Assembly: GCA_003020945.1 (NCBI GenBank)
Contig: PXRU01000003.1
Span: 1-64,000 of the forward strand
Origin: Halobacteriales archaeon QS_6_71_20
GTDB taxonomy: Archaea; Halobacteriota; Halobacteria; Halobacteriales; Haloferacaceae
Length of the DNA stretch: 64,000 bases
Direction of reading: 5' to 3'
The notes beneath the pieces were generated by a model that worked only from the letters and a program-made list of their open reading frames with translations, ran no database searches and was not told the DNA's origin. This document shows, piece by piece, positions 9,238-19,689 of this stretch. Each line of letters begins with the position of its first letter. The stretch's first letter is position 1. The position numbers and the translations under genes are program-made.

Positions 9238-10086
9238 TCAGTCGTCGGCAGCGTCGCCGTCCGCGTCCGCATCCACACCCACATCCGCGTCCGTGTCCGC
9301 GTCAGCCCCCGTATCGAGCGTCCCCGTCTCTCCCGTATCCTCCGTCCCCTCCGCGCCGTCGTCGGACGCCTCGCCGTCCGTCTCCCCGCCGAGGTCGTCG
9401 TCCGCCGGCTCGTCGGCGTACTCCTCCATGAGGATCTCCTGGCCCCGGCGCGCCTCCTCGAACGTCTCCCGGAGGTCGGCGATCGGCGTCTCCGTCGCGT
9501 CGACGCGAAGGTCGTCGTAGTAGGTGCCGACCTCCCGCTCCTCGGTCGTCTCCACCTTCAGCGCGGCCGACTGTACCGGGAGGTGGTCGCGCTTGTCGCC
9601 GCCCGCCTCGTGGCCCGCCGCGAGGGCGTCGACGAGCCGCTCGGAAAGCGGCGCGTCGCCGAACGCGTCCGACTCGTAGGTGCTCGCGACCGCCTCGACC
9701 ACCGCCTCGCCGGTGAGAAGGTTACCCGCGACAGTGTAGTTCTCGCCGCTCGTGTGGCCGTACCAGTCGTTGCACTCCCCGCCCGAGAAGGCGAACGTCC
9801 CGTCGGCGTCGACGCCGTGGAGCTGGCGCTGTTCGGCCCCCTCGTCGGCGTTCAGAAGCGACTGCAGGGCGTCCTCGACGGCGAGGCCGTCGTCGAGGTA
9901 CTCGATCCCCTTGCGCCCCAGTTCCACGTTGACGAGCGACTGCGTCGCCACGGCGCCGTGCTCGGAGGCGAACGGACACAGCGTGCCGACGCCCGGCAGG
10001 CGGGTGGTGACGGCGACCCCGAAGCGGGTCCGTCGGTCGCCGTCCTCGTCGGTGTACTCCTCGCGGACGCAGATGCTGAACGTCAT
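9238..10086 (-). CDS. DUF1028 family protein (putative Ntn-hydrolase fold)
   Basis: MTFSICVREEY...GVAVTTRLPGVGTLCPFASEHGAVATQSLVN; Asp-rich low-complexity tail. Confidence 0.85.
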   Translation of the reverse strand: MTFSICVREEYTDEDGDRRTRFGVAVTTRLPGVGTLCPFASEHGAVATQSLVNVELGRKGIEYLDDGLAVEDALQSLLNADEGAEQRQLHGVDADGTFAFSGGECNDWYGHTSGENYTVAGNLLTGEAVVEAVASTYESDAFGDAPLSERLVDALAAGHEAGGDKRDHLPVQSAALKVETTEEREVGTYYDDLRVDATETPIADLRETFEEARRGQEILMEEYADEPADDDLGGETDGEASDDGAEGTEDTGETGTLDTGADADTDADVGVDADADGDAADD

Positions 10087-10280
10087 TCGGGTCGGGGTCG
10101 GACCGGTCGCCGCAAAAGTCCGCGGGTCCCGGAACGCGCCCGTCGCCGACGGCGAGGCGTGCGGGCGCGCCGAGACGGCGCGCCTCGCCGGGGAGTGCGA
10201 GGTCGGCCCCCGGCGTCGGACGGACGTGGGCGGGGCGTCCGACGTACAGACTTATACGTGGAGGCGATTTGTTGGGGTAC

Positions 10281-10637
10281 ATGGGCATCATGAGCAAGAT
10301 CCTGGGCGGCGGGGGGACCCACAGCGCCGAGGACTACGTCGAGCTGGACCTCGACGACTTCGAGAGCGCCCGCGGCGGCGCCGGCATGCGGGTCCACATC
10401 GCGGAGATCGGCGACCAGCGCGACGTGATCGATATCAAAGACGCCGTCTACGACGGCGACTTCGTCATCGCCGACATCACCCGCCACTCGACGTCGGACC
10501 AGACGGTGGAACGGATCATCGACGAGCTCCGACAGGTCGCCGAGGAGGTCGACGGCGACATCGTCCAGAAGGGCGACGACCAGCTCGTCATCACGCCCAC
10601 CGGCGTGACGGTGAGCCGGGAGAAGCTCGGGGAGTAA
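10281..10637 (+). CDS. sepF: Archaeal SepF cell-division protein
   Basis: MGIMSKILGG...DYVELDLDDFE...VRIAEI-like core, GDFVIADITRH; TATA-like tttatacg region upstream. Confidence 0.88.
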   Translation: MGIMSKILGGGGTHSAEDYVELDLDDFESARGGAGMRVHIAEIGDQRDVIDIKDAVYDGDFVIADITRHSTSDQTVERIIDELRQVAEEVDGDIVQKGDDQLVITPTGVTVSREKLGE

Positions 10638-10718
10638 CGCCCCGCATCGCGGCCGTCCGCCCGTCCGGGCCGGCGGTCGGGTCCCCGCTTGGCGGGGAGA
10701 CCGCTCGCCGCGGCCGCC

Positions 10719-11735
10719 TCAGCCGTCGAACTCCGTCAGCTCCGGCTCCAGCGACTCCTCCTCGACCGGCTCCGACTCGCGTGCCGCCCGGTAGGCGGCG
10801 CGGTAGGCCCCGATCTTCCGCAGGAGCAGCAGCGCGAACACGCCGTCGAACAGCAGGATGTAGACGAGCGACGCCGCAAGCGGCGGCAGCCCGATCACGG
10901 CGTTCAACAGCGCCGAGCCGACGCCGACGGTGGAGTTGTACGCCGCGTGGATGAGCGCCGCGATCAGCAGCCCCTTGACGACGATCGGCCCGCGGTGCTC
11001 GGGGTTGAACTTCGCGAGCCCGAGGTAGTAGCCGGCGAACGCCGAGTAGATGACGTGGCCCGGTCCCGCCAGCGCCCGGGTGAACGCGATGCCGCCGCCG
11101 GCGCCGATGAGGCCCACGCCGAGGTCGAGTTCGGTCCCCCCGACCCCCCGGGAGATGTACAGCGCGTTCTCGATGAACGCGAAGCCGAGCCCGGCCATCG
11201 CGCCGTACACCGTGCCGTCGAGCACGGAGTCGAAGCTGTCGTGGGAGTAGGCGTACAGCCGCACCGCAAGCAGCTTCACCGTCTCCTCGACGGGGGCGAC
11301 GACGAGAAAGAAGAACGCGATCGTCCCGACGAAGCCGAGCGCCCCGAAGTACGGCTGGGCGATCGAGTTGAGGACGGCCGCGAAGTTCGCGGTCAACACC
11401 CCGAGAAGGAACGTCGCCACCAGCAGCCCGAGCGGCTCGCTGGTGGTGATGTCCGAGCGGTAGACGTACGCCGCCAGCGCCAGCGCCGGGAGCGCCGACA
11501 GCACGGTCAAAACCCCGATCGGCAGCTCTGAGACGGCGGTCAATCCCCCGATCGCGAGCAGGAGCGCGAACGCGAGGAGGATCGTCCCCCACCGGGCCGA
11601 GCCCGCGAGGAGCCGGTAGATGGCGACCGCGAGGCCGTCGAACGAGGTCCGCTCCTCCCAGGTCGCCACGTCGTACAGGTCCGCCGAGGCGTCGGCCGAC
11701 GCCTCGACAGGGTCGGTCCGCTCCTTCTTGGCCAT
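10719..11735 (-). CDS. PrsW-family intramembrane metalloprotease
   Basis: VVAPVEETVKLLAVRLYAY, GAMAGLGFAFIENALY, HAAYNST; multi-TM. Confidence 0.88.
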   Translation of the reverse strand: MAKKERTDPVEASADASADLYDVATWEERTSFDGLAVAIYRLLAGSARWGTILLAFALLLAIGGLTAVSELPIGVLTVLSALPALALAAYVYRSDITTSEPLGLLVATFLLGVLTANFAAVLNSIAQPYFGALGFVGTIAFFFLVVAPVEETVKLLAVRLYAYSHDSFDSVLDGTVYGAMAGLGFAFIENALYISRGVGGTELDLGVGLIGAGGGIAFTRALAGPGHVIYSAFAGYYLGLAKFNPEHRGPIVVKGLLIAALIHAAYNSTVGVGSALLNAVIGLPPLAASLVYILLFDGVFALLLLRKIGAYRAAYRAARESEPVEEESLEPELTEFDG

Positions 11736-11937
11736 CGTGTGTCAGTTCGGTTTCGGTCCGAGCCCTTGTGTCTTTTCGCGGTGATATCGTCGTTCGTCCC
11801 CGCTCGTCGCCAGGCGGTCCTCGCCGGCACCGTCCGGGTCGCGGCCGGCCGGGCGCGTCCGCCCCGCGTCCGCGGTCGGCGGGTCGCGTCGCGGTCGGGA
11901 CCAGTACGTTTGACACCTCGCCCGCTCAAGCCGGCGT

Positions 11938-12312
11938 ATGCACTTCGACCCCCGCGAACAGGCCGCGCTGCGCGCGGTCGGGCTCGACGACGACGAGCTC
12001 CGGACCGCCTCCGAGCTCGTCGGCGACGCCGTCGAGGACGCCGCGGCCGACCTCGCCGACTTCTTCGACGGCGGCGGCACGTACCACTCGGACATGGACA
12101 CCGCCCACGGCGACGGCGGCGTCCGCGAGCACGACGTCGACCACCTCGACGTATACACTCACTCGGCGGACCTCCGGGGCTACCTGAAGTTCGAGCGCTG
12201 GGGTGTCCCGGTCCAGGACGGCCGCGTGCTGAACGAGGAGTGCGTTGAACTCACTCTCGGCGACACCGTCGACGACCGCGTCCGGTTCGCCCGCGACCCG
12301 GAGGCGCTGTGA
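11938..12312 (+). CDS. Conserved haloarchaeal protein (DUF7532-like)
   Basis: MHFDPREQAALRAVGLDDDELRTASELVGDAVEDAAADLADFF; overlaps the next start. Confidence 0.7.
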   Translation: MHFDPREQAALRAVGLDDDELRTASELVGDAVEDAAADLADFFDGGGTYHSDMDTAHGDGGVREHDVDHLDVYTHSADLRGYLKFERWGVPVQDGRVLNEECVELTLGDTVDDRVRFARDPEAL

Positions 12313-13769
12313 GCGACGACGGCGTTCGCGTCCGCGTTCGAGGGATCTACGCGACGGCACTCACGCGCTCGCTGCTCGACGCCGGCCACGAGGTCGTGCA
12401 GCCGAGCCCGCCGATCCGCCGGCGGTTCGACGCCGACCTGCCGGCGGCCGACCACGACGCGAGCGTCGGGACGACCGACGACCGCCAGGGCGTCGGCGTC
12501 GCCGGCGACCCCGACGCCGTCGCCGCCGTGCGCGATCACCTGTCCGGGGTCGGGCGCGACGCCCTCGCGTGGGACGACCCGACGCCGCGGGGGGCGGTGT
12601 TCGACGGCATCGTCCGGGAGACGGTGGGCGGCGGCGCCGTCGTCGATCTCGGGGAGTCGGGCGCGGAGGGGTACCTCCCGTTCGACAACGCCGAGGGCCA
12701 CGTCGGCGAGGACGACCGCCTCCGGGTGCAGGTGCTCGACCCTGCCGCGCCGTGGGCGGACGACCGGCCGGTGCTCGACACGCGGGTCCGCGCGATGGCC
12801 GGCCTCGCGACGCTGGTGCCCGGCCGCGATGGCGTCCGCGTGACCGGCGCCGACGATGCCGACGCTCGGGAACTCGCCGGGATGACCAACCTCCTCTCGG
12901 TGGACGTGCCCGACGGCTGGGGGGTCGAGTGGTCGCGCGACGCCCGCGACGCGGGGATGGACGCGCTGGGCGACGCGCTCGCCCGGGCCGCCGACCGCGC
13001 CCGGACGCTGGACGACGCCCTCGAGGAGCCGCGGGACGAACCGGGAGTCGTCGCCGCGCCGACAGCGGGCGCGTGGGTGTGGTTCGGCCGCGAGTGCCGG
13101 TTCGCGCTCGACGACCGCCGCCGTGAGGTGACGAGCACGATGCCCGGTCACCACCGCACGAAGGCCGCCTCGCGGTCGGCCTCCGCGGGCGTCGACCTCG
13201 CGGAGGCGCTGTGTTCGTTCGACGGCGAAGGGGACGACAGGACTGCGGCGCGGGGCGAGGAGGGGGTCGACTTCCCGTTCGGCGTCGTCGCCGACCAGTT
13301 CGGCCCCCGGGAGGGCGACCGCGTCCGTATCGGCCACGGGAAGCCCGACGGCCGGCTCGTCCACCTCGGCCGCGGCGAGGTGACGGCCGTGGACCCGAGC
13401 GACGGGTCGGTGACGCTGGAACGCGAGATGACCGCCGGCGGCAGCTACGACGCGCTCGACGCCCGTCGGGAGGCGGGCGACGTGGCGATCACGACGTTCC
13501 GGGAGGGGCGGTGGTGGTATCCGACCGTCTACCGCGACAACGAGGGCGTCCGGAAGGGGACGTACGTGAACGTCTGTACCCCCGTCGAGGCGTTCCCCGA
13601 GACGGTGCGGTACGTCGACCTCCACGTCGACGTGGTGAAACACGCCGACGGCCACGTCGAGCGGGTCGACGACGACGAGCTGGACGCGGCCGTCGAGCGC
13701 GGCGAACTCGCCAAGCGGCTGGCCGAGAAGGCCCGCGGCGTGGCGACGGCGCTGGAGCGGGCGCTGTAG
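12309..13769 (+). CDS. FAU-1 family RNA-binding protein/putative RNase (RNase E/G-like S1 plus DUF402)
   Basis: VRVRGIYATALTRSLLDAGHEVVQPS, GYLPFDNAEGHVGEDDRLRVQV, DUF402-like C-terminus WWYPTVYRDNEGVRKGTYVNVCTPVE. Confidence 0.85.
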   Translation: MSDDGVRVRVRGIYATALTRSLLDAGHEVVQPSPPIRRRFDADLPAADHDASVGTTDDRQGVGVAGDPDAVAAVRDHLSGVGRDALAWDDPTPRGAVFDGIVRETVGGGAVVDLGESGAEGYLPFDNAEGHVGEDDRLRVQVLDPAAPWADDRPVLDTRVRAMAGLATLVPGRDGVRVTGADDADARELAGMTNLLSVDVPDGWGVEWSRDARDAGMDALGDALARAADRARTLDDALEEPRDEPGVVAAPTAGAWVWFGRECRFALDDRRREVTSTMPGHHRTKAASRSASAGVDLAEALCSFDGEGDDRTAARGEEGVDFPFGVVADQFGPREGDRVRIGHGKPDGRLVHLGRGEVTAVDPSDGSVTLEREMTAGGSYDALDARREAGDVAITTFREGRWWYPTVYRDNEGVRKGTYVNVCTPVEAFPETVRYVDLHVDVVKHADGHVERVDDDELDAAVERGELAKRLAEKARGVATALERAL

Positions 13770-13785
13770 CGGCGGACCCCCCGCC

Positions 13786-14106
13786 TCAGAAGTGGCCCGA
13801 CGACTCCTCGCCGTACTGCAGGTCGCCGCCGCGGCCGCCCTCGACGGTACTCGAACCCATGTCGCCGGAGTCGGGCACCTTCACGTGCACCTCGCTCACC
13901 TCGTCGAAGTCCATGATGAGGTCGCGTTTGATGTTTCGGGCGGTGATGTCGGAGATACCACAGCCCGAACAGGTGCCGCCGAGCTCGACGACGACGACCC
14001 CCTCCTCGGGGTCGGCCTCGCGCACGACGCTCGTCCCGCCGTGCATCTGGATGATCGGCATCTGCCCGACCATCCACGTCTCGACGCGCTCGGCGAGGTC
14101 GCTCAT
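13786..14106 (-). CDS. NifU-family (Nfu-like) Fe-S scaffold protein
   Basis: [25 protein letters not shown] CxxC motif; ATG at 14106. Confidence 0.85.
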   Translation of the reverse strand: MSDLAERVETWMVGQMPIIQMHGGTSVVREADPEEGVVVVELGGTCSGCGISDITARNIKRDLIMDFDEVSEVHVKVPDSGDMGSSTVEGGRGGDLQYGEESSGHF

Positions 14107-14273
14107 CACCCGACCTTGAGCGCCGGAGGATTGAAAGCTTGCGGTTCCGCGACCCTCGCCGCCGCCGGAAGAAACTCCCTCACGGTCGTTGCGGACGGAT
14201 CCGGCGGACGCGGGGGTCGCGCGCCCGGCCGGCGGCCCGTCCCCCGGACCGACGGCTCGCGGTCGGGGAAAGG

Positions 14274-15734
14274 TCAGTCGTCGCGCCGGAGTCGACGCAG
14301 CGCCAGCGCCAGCGACGACCCGAGGCCGGCGACCGCGCTCCCGGCGCCGAAGCCGGGACCGGCCGCGCGCGACGCCGTCGGAGTCGGACTCTCCGTCGAG
14401 GACGGCGTCGCCGTCGGTGTTACCGACGGTTCGGTCGTCTCCCCGGGCGTGGCGTCGGCCGTCGCCCGCGCGGCGTCCGCCGACAGCCGGGAGCGGTCGC
14501 CGCCGGTCCCCGGCGCGTCGGGGAACGTCCACAGGCCGGCCGGGGCGCCGCGGGTGCCCATCGACGGCGCGACGAGGAACTCCCCGGGAACCGCGGGCGT
14601 CGCCGCCCAGAACCGTGCGGCCTCGGGGTCGGCCCACCACGTCTCCTCGACCGGGTTCGCCGGCTCCGAGACGTCGTGACGCTTCACGCCGCCCTGATAC
14701 CAAGCGGTGTACAGCGTGTCCTCGCGGACGGCGAAGTTGTGGGCGGTGGTCCACGTCCCGCCGAACGTCGGGTCCGGCGTCGGCGGCGGGGCGACGCTCG
14801 ACAGCCGCACAGGGTTGTCGGGCGCCGACACGTCGTACAGGTCGACGCCGCTGGGGCCGCCGACCACGTCGCCGTCCCGCTCGACGGCCCACGTCTCCCG
14901 GCCGACCGCGAGCACGTCGCCGCCGGGGAAAAGCAGCGAGTGGTGGTGGTTGCCCGGCGGCACGACCCCCTCACGCGCCCGGGGGGCGCGCAGGTCGGCG
15001 GGGTCGCCGGCGTCGACCGTCCCGACGTGGACGGGCTCGCTCGGCGTCGACACGTCGAGGAGGTACGTGCCGGCGTCCCAGTACGAGAGGGCGGCGACGC
15101 CGTCGCGCACGGTGACGTCGTGGAGCGTCCGGAGCCCGCCGGCGACGTCCGCCCAGGCGTCGTCGCGGTCGAACAGCGACCACCGGGCGACCTCCGTGTG
15201 GGCGGCCACGTCGACGACGACCAGCGGGTTGCCCCGGGCACCGTTGCCGGTCAGATAGCAGTGGCGGCCGTCGAGGAAGCAGTTGTGGATCGGGAACGCC
15301 GTCCCGTGAAAGCCCGTCTCGACGGGGTCGGCGGGGTCGGAGACGTCGACCACGAGCACCCCGTGGGGGCTCTCCCGCCCGGGGTGTGCCGGGCCGACGG
15401 CGACGAGCCGGTCGCCGGATAGCTTCACGTCGTGGACGAGGCGGAACGGGCCGTCCTCGCGGTCTGCGAGCGGGTCGCGGCGCTCGGCGAGGACGGCGGG
15501 GGCGGCGGGGTCGGAGACGTCGACGGTCGCGTAGCCGTCGCCGAGCGCGAGGAAGGCGGTCCGGCCGTCGTCGGAGACGACCGCCTCCCGCGTGCCGTCG
15601 ACCTCGACGGCGCCGATCGGGCCGTAGCCGTCCTCGTCGTCCGATCGTGCGCTCACGACGCCGGCCGCGGGCGACCCGATGACGCCCGCGCCGAGCGCGG
15701 CCGCGCCGGCGCGGAGCGCGTGGCGTCGTCGCAT
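14274..15734 (-). CDS. LVIVD beta-propeller repeat secreted/anchored protein
   Basis: Repeats of [57 protein letters not shown]-terminal signal and C-terminal RRLRRDD anchor-like end. Confidence 0.85.
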   Translation of the reverse strand: MRRRHALRAGAAALGAGVIGSPAAGVVSARSDDEDGYGPIGAVEVDGTREAVVSDDGRTAFLALGDGYATVDVSDPAAPAVLAERRDPLADREDGPFRLVHDVKLSGDRLVAVGPAHPGRESPHGVLVVDVSDPADPVETGFHGTAFPIHNCFLDGRHCYLTGNGARGNPLVVVDVAAHTEVARWSLFDRDDAWADVAGGLRTLHDVTVRDGVAALSYWDAGTYLLDVSTPSEPVHVGTVDAGDPADLRAPRAREGVVPPGNHHHSLLFPGGDVLAVGRETWAVERDGDVVGGPSGVDLYDVSAPDNPVRLSSVAPPPTPDPTFGGTWTTAHNFAVREDTLYTAWYQGGVKRHDVSEPANPVEETWWADPEAARFWAATPAVPGEFLVAPSMGTRGAPAGLWTFPDAPGTGGDRSRLSADAARATADATPGETTEPSVTPTATPSSTESPTPTASRAAGPGFGAGSAVAGLGSSLALALRRLRRDD

Positions 15735-15848
15735 ACTACAGGCTGGGTCTCGACCGGCATAGGCATAGCGGCAGGGTGAGAACCGATCGGCGCGGCGAGC
15801 GGAGTGAACGTCGGACTGACGGCTCCGGGGGCGGGGAGCAGCGAGCGA

Positions 15849-16811
15849 CTACGCCGACCGCTCGCCCGTGCCGCCGGTGATCGCGGACGCGAGCGCCCCG
15901 ACGACGACCACGTCGTCGCCCATCTCGGTGAGGCGGACGTCGGGGACGTTGGCGAAGGTGCTCTCCCGGAGGCGCTCGCGGACCGGGTCGAGCACGACGT
16001 CGGGGTTGTTGAGCGCGACCGCGCCGCCGACGCGGACGACGAGCGGGGCGTACGCGTTCGCGAGGGTCGTGAAGCCGATCCCGTTCCAGTCGGCGAAGCG
16101 CTCGACCGTCAGGTCGGCCAGCGGGTCGTCGCCGCGCGCCTCGAACACCTCGACCGCCGAGAACTCCGGGGAGTCCAGCGGCAGGTCAGTCGGGACCGAC
16201 TCCGCCTCCGCGAGGTGGCGGGCGTACTCGGGGACGTTGTTGCCCGAGCAGTACGCCTCCCAGTGGCCATCGCGGCCACAGCCGCAGGTCATCGCCCCGT
16301 CCGGGTCCACGACCACGTGCCCGATCTCGCCGGCGTTGCCGTCCCACCCCGACAGCACGTGACCGTCGACGCAGACGCCGGCGCCGATCCCCGAGGAGAT
16401 GGTGACGTACGCCATGTCGTCGGGGTTGCGGTCGCTGTGGAAGCGCTCGCCGATGACGCCCGCGACGGTGTCGTTGTGGAGGTGGACGCGGTCGGTGTCG
16501 AGCAGTTCCGAGAGCGGGCCGACCAGCGGGACCCTGCCGACGTTCGGGAGGTTCGCGGGGCCGTCGATGACGCCCTCGGCCAGGTCGAGCGGGCCGATGG
16601 AGGCGACGCCGGCGGCGGCCGCGTCCGACGGGTCGACGTTCGCGTCCGCACACGCCGCGCGGACGACGTCCAGGACCGCCTCCGTGACCGCGATCCCAGA
16701 GTCGCGGGGGGTTTCGGCCTCCGTCCGTGTGATCACGTCCGCGCCGTCGTCCCCGACGACGGCACGGAGGTTCGTGGCCCCGAGATCCACCCCTACGTAG
16801 TAGGCCATCAC
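15849..16811 (-). CDS. ROK family protein/glucokinase-like
   Basis: YYVGVDLGATNLRAVVGDDG, GIGAGVCVDGHVLSGWDGNAGEIGHVVVDPDG, CGCGRDGHWEAYCSG. Confidence 0.92.
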   Translation of the reverse strand: MMAYYVGVDLGATNLRAVVGDDGADVITRTEAETPRDSGIAVTEAVLDVVRAACADANVDPSDAAAAGVASIGPLDLAEGVIDGPANLPNVGRVPLVGPLSELLDTDRVHLHNDTVAGVIGERFHSDRNPDDMAYVTISSGIGAGVCVDGHVLSGWDGNAGEIGHVVVDPDGAMTCGCGRDGHWEAYCSGNNVPEYARHLAEAESVPTDLPLDSPEFSAVEVFEARGDDPLADLTVERFADWNGIGFTTLANAYAPLVVRVGGAVALNNPDVVLDPVRERLRESTFANVPDVRLTEMGDDVVVVGALASAITGGTGERSA

Positions 16812-16869
16812 CCGGGCGTTCGCGCGGCCGCACTTACCGGTGCCGCTTCCCGCGCCGCCGGTCGCCCGG

Positions 16870-17313
16870 TTACTCCTCGCGGACGAACGTCACCGGACAC
16901 GGCGACGAGAGGATGATCTGCTGGGCGGTCGACCCGAACACGGCCTTCCCGGTCGGCGACCGCTCGCGGCCGCCGACGAACACGCGGTCGGCGCCGACGC
17001 GGTTCGCCAGGCCGGCGACCGCGTCCCCGGGGTCGCCGACGACGCCCTCGACGCCGTAGTCGACGCCGGCCGCCTCCAGTGCCTCCGTCACGCGCCGAAC
17101 GGCCTCCAGTCGGCGGGCCACGTCCGACGGCGTGCCGTCGGCCCCCTCCAGCTGCGAGAGCGCCTCGTTCACGTCCGACTGCGAGGCGAACGCGTGGGTC
17201 GCGATCACCCGCGCACCCGTCGCCGTCGCCAGTTCGATCGCCTCCTCGGTCAGTCGGTCGAGCCGGTCGTCGTCGTCGCGCTTCACCGTCAGCAGGATCG
17301 TCTCGATGCTCAT
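16870..17313 (-). CDS. Universal stress protein (UspA family)
   Basis: GDPGDAVAGLANRVGADRVFVGGRERSPTGKAVFGSTAQQIILSSPCPVTFV. Confidence 0.92.
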   Translation of the reverse strand: MSIETILLTVKRDDDDRLDRLTEEAIELATATGARVIATHAFASQSDVNEALSQLEGADGTPSDVARRLEAVRRVTEALEAAGVDYGVEGVVGDPGDAVAGLANRVGADRVFVGGRERSPTGKAVFGSTAQQIILSSPCPVTFVREE

Positions 17314-17546
17314 AGGACATGTAGGGCGCCGAACGTGAAAAGCCTGACGAACCGTTTACTACGTATCGAATAAATAATTCCGGCCCGCGGGCGGTTCGGG
17401 TTCGGCCGGTTCGTTTCGGACCCGGGTCCGAGCGAGAGAGTCGGGGTGGCGCGACGGGGGAAAGCCACGGCCGCGGACTGACGGGGGCGGTTCACGGGAC
17501 GGCGGCGAGCCGAGTCGCGACGGCTCGGGAGGGCGCGGACGGCGAC

Positions 17547-17930
17547 TCAGTAGTCCGGGGCGTCGTCCTCGACCTCTCGCTTGAGCGACTCGCGGCGGGA
17601 CTTGGCGTCGCGGCCGGTTGCCTCCAGCAGGAAGTCGTTCTTCGCGTCGACCGCGTCGGCGGCGGCGTCGGCGTTCCCCTCGGCGATGACTTCCTCGGCG
17701 GGGCGCTCCTCGAAGTGGACCGCGAGCTTGTCCTTCTTGCCCGAGTAGGAGGCCGCGCCGGCGACGACGCGCTCGAAGACGGGGTTCACGGGGTCCTCGA
17801 CGGCGTACAGCTCGTGACCGTCGTGCTCCTCGGTGCCCGAGACGGGACCGAACCGCTCCTCGATCTCCGCCTTCAGGTCGGGCATCCGGTCGTCGAGATG
17901 CTCGCCGCGACGCATCTTGTACTGCTTCAT
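17547..17930 (-). CDS. DUF5611 family haloarchaeal protein
   Basis: MKQYKMRRGEHLDDRMPDLKAEIEERFG...YSGKKDKLAVHFEERPAEEVIAEGNADAAADAVDAKNDFLLEATGRDAKSRRESLKR. Confidence 0.8.
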   Translation of the reverse strand: MKQYKMRRGEHLDDRMPDLKAEIEERFGPVSGTEEHDGHELYAVEDPVNPVFERVVAGAASYSGKKDKLAVHFEERPAEEVIAEGNADAAADAVDAKNDFLLEATGRDAKSRRESLKREVEDDAPDY

Positions 17931-18044
17931 GGCCGGTCGTTTGCCCGGGGACGGTAAACACGTTTCGTCAGACGGCCGTTCCGGAGTGTGTGCCCGACGA
18001 ACACGACCGGTCGGGGGACGGCGCGGCCGCCGTGACGGGGCCGG

Positions 18045-19206
18045 CTACCGGATCTCCCGCTCCTCGATGTAGCCGCGCCTGCAGTCGGGACAGATGTCGC
18101 CCGCGCGCATCGAGGAGGCGCCGACCCGCTCGCGGTTGCCGCAGTCCGGGCAGACGTATGCGGTGTCGACCCGGTCGGAGCTGGTGGTCAGTTCGACCTG
18201 CCGCGACGGCGACCCGCCGGCGGAGCGGTCGGCCCCCGAGGTGGACGGGTCGTCGACGCCCGCGGCGTCGGGATCCGTCCCGTTGCGCCGGGCGTCGCCG
18301 GCCGCCGCGTCGGCCGCGTCCGCGTCGGCCTCGATGAACTCCACGTCCTCGCCGTCGGCGACCTCGGCGTCGACCTGCGGGGAGAGGTTCCCGTCGACGG
18401 AGACGCCGGCGTCGGCCCCGTCGAGTTCGGCGTCGTACCCCTCGTCCTCGCCGTCCTGCTCGGGCCACCCGCCGGGCCCCTCGCCGTCGATGAACTCCGC
18501 GTCGTCGTCGGCGGGGTCGACCGCCCCTGTGTCGTCCGCGTCGGGGTCGACCTCGCCGCGGGCCTGTCCCGCCGCCTCACCCTCGTCGGACGACTCCCCG
18601 CCGCCGAGGAACTCCACGTCCGCCGACTCCCCCTCGGCGGGGGTGTGCGGCGCGTCGGCCACGCCCGCTCCCGAGCCGCCGGGCTTGCGGTCGGCGTTCG
18701 GCCATTCCCTCGCCCCCCCCTCCGGGGCGTCGCCCGCCCCGCGGCGGGCGTTCGAGTCGGGCCACTCGCCGAGAGCCTGGCGCGCCACGTCCGGCAGGCC
18801 CGGGGGACGCCCACCTCGGGACTGGGGGCGTTCGCCGACGAGTGGGCGGCGCGTCGGACTCCGCGTTCGGGATGACGGGGCCGTTATCGCCGTCCCCCGT
18901 CGGTGCCGAGTCGGGGACCGGCGTCGCGTTCGCGTCGGCGGTTCCGGCGCTACCGGCGTCCCCGACGGGGGATGGGTCGCCGACGGCGTCCGCGCGCCCC
19001 GTCGGTGCGGCGCCGCCGCCGGACTCCTCGAGCAGCTGGTCGACCGAGGTGACCTCCTTGTTCTCGGAGACGATCCGCGTCTCGCCGCAGCGGCGACACT
19101 CCTTCACCTCCGTGATCGAGATGATGACCTCCTCCCCCCGTTCCTCGCGGTCACGCTCCGTCCTCGGCTCCGTGAAGTCGTGGCCGAGGAGACACCTGAG
19201 TCCCAT
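18045..19206 (-). pseudogene. Two-zinc-ribbon haloarchaeal protein (DUF7093-like), split by an apparent frameshift near 18835-18855
   Basis: N-terminal half MGLRCLLGHDFTEP...CRRCGETRIVSENKEVTS...VIPNAESDAPPT in one frame; C-terminal half ERPQSRGGRPPGLPDVARQALGEWPDSN...VCPDCGNRERVGASSMRAGDICPDCRRGYIEEREIR in the +1 frame. Confidence 0.7.
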
Positions 19207-19307
19207 TATCCCTCCCATCCGGCCAATCGTATAAAAGGGTTCGCTCGCGTCGGACGCGCGGCACGCGCGCCGGTACACGTAAGCCGTCGCCGGGCGATCG
19301 GACGCGC

Positions 19308-19607
19308 ATGAGAGTGCCGCCCGAGTTCCGCGACAGGGAGGAGACGGAGGTTGCGGTGCTCGACGCGCTCGTCGGCCGGGCCGAGGACGGAATGACCGTC
19401 CTCGAACTCCGGTCCGGCGTCGACGCGACGATCGACGAGGTCGAGGCCGCGCTCTCCTCGCTGAAGGAGGCCGGCCTGATCGAGGTGGAGCGGGCCGACG
19501 AGCGCGTCCGCATCTACCCCGACCGGCGGGTCGTCCCGGACCCGAGCGAGCAGGTCGACGACGACCCCGGCCTGGTCGACGTCATCCGCGACCGGCTCGG
19601 CCTGTAG
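19308..19607 (+). CDS. Small winged-helix protein (DUF6432-like)
   Basis: LDALVGRAEDGMTVLELRSGVDATIDEVEAALSSLKEAGLIEVERADERVRIYPD. Confidence 0.75.
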   Translation: MRVPPEFRDREETEVAVLDALVGRAEDGMTVLELRSGVDATIDEVEAALSSLKEAGLIEVERADERVRIYPDRRVVPDPSEQVDDDPGLVDVIRDRLGL

Positions 19608-19689
19608 CCGCCGGTCGTTGGCAGAAGCCGGGCGCGGCGCCGCCCGGCCTTCCGGACGCCTTTTGCTGTCGGCGGGTGTGGAATGGAGT

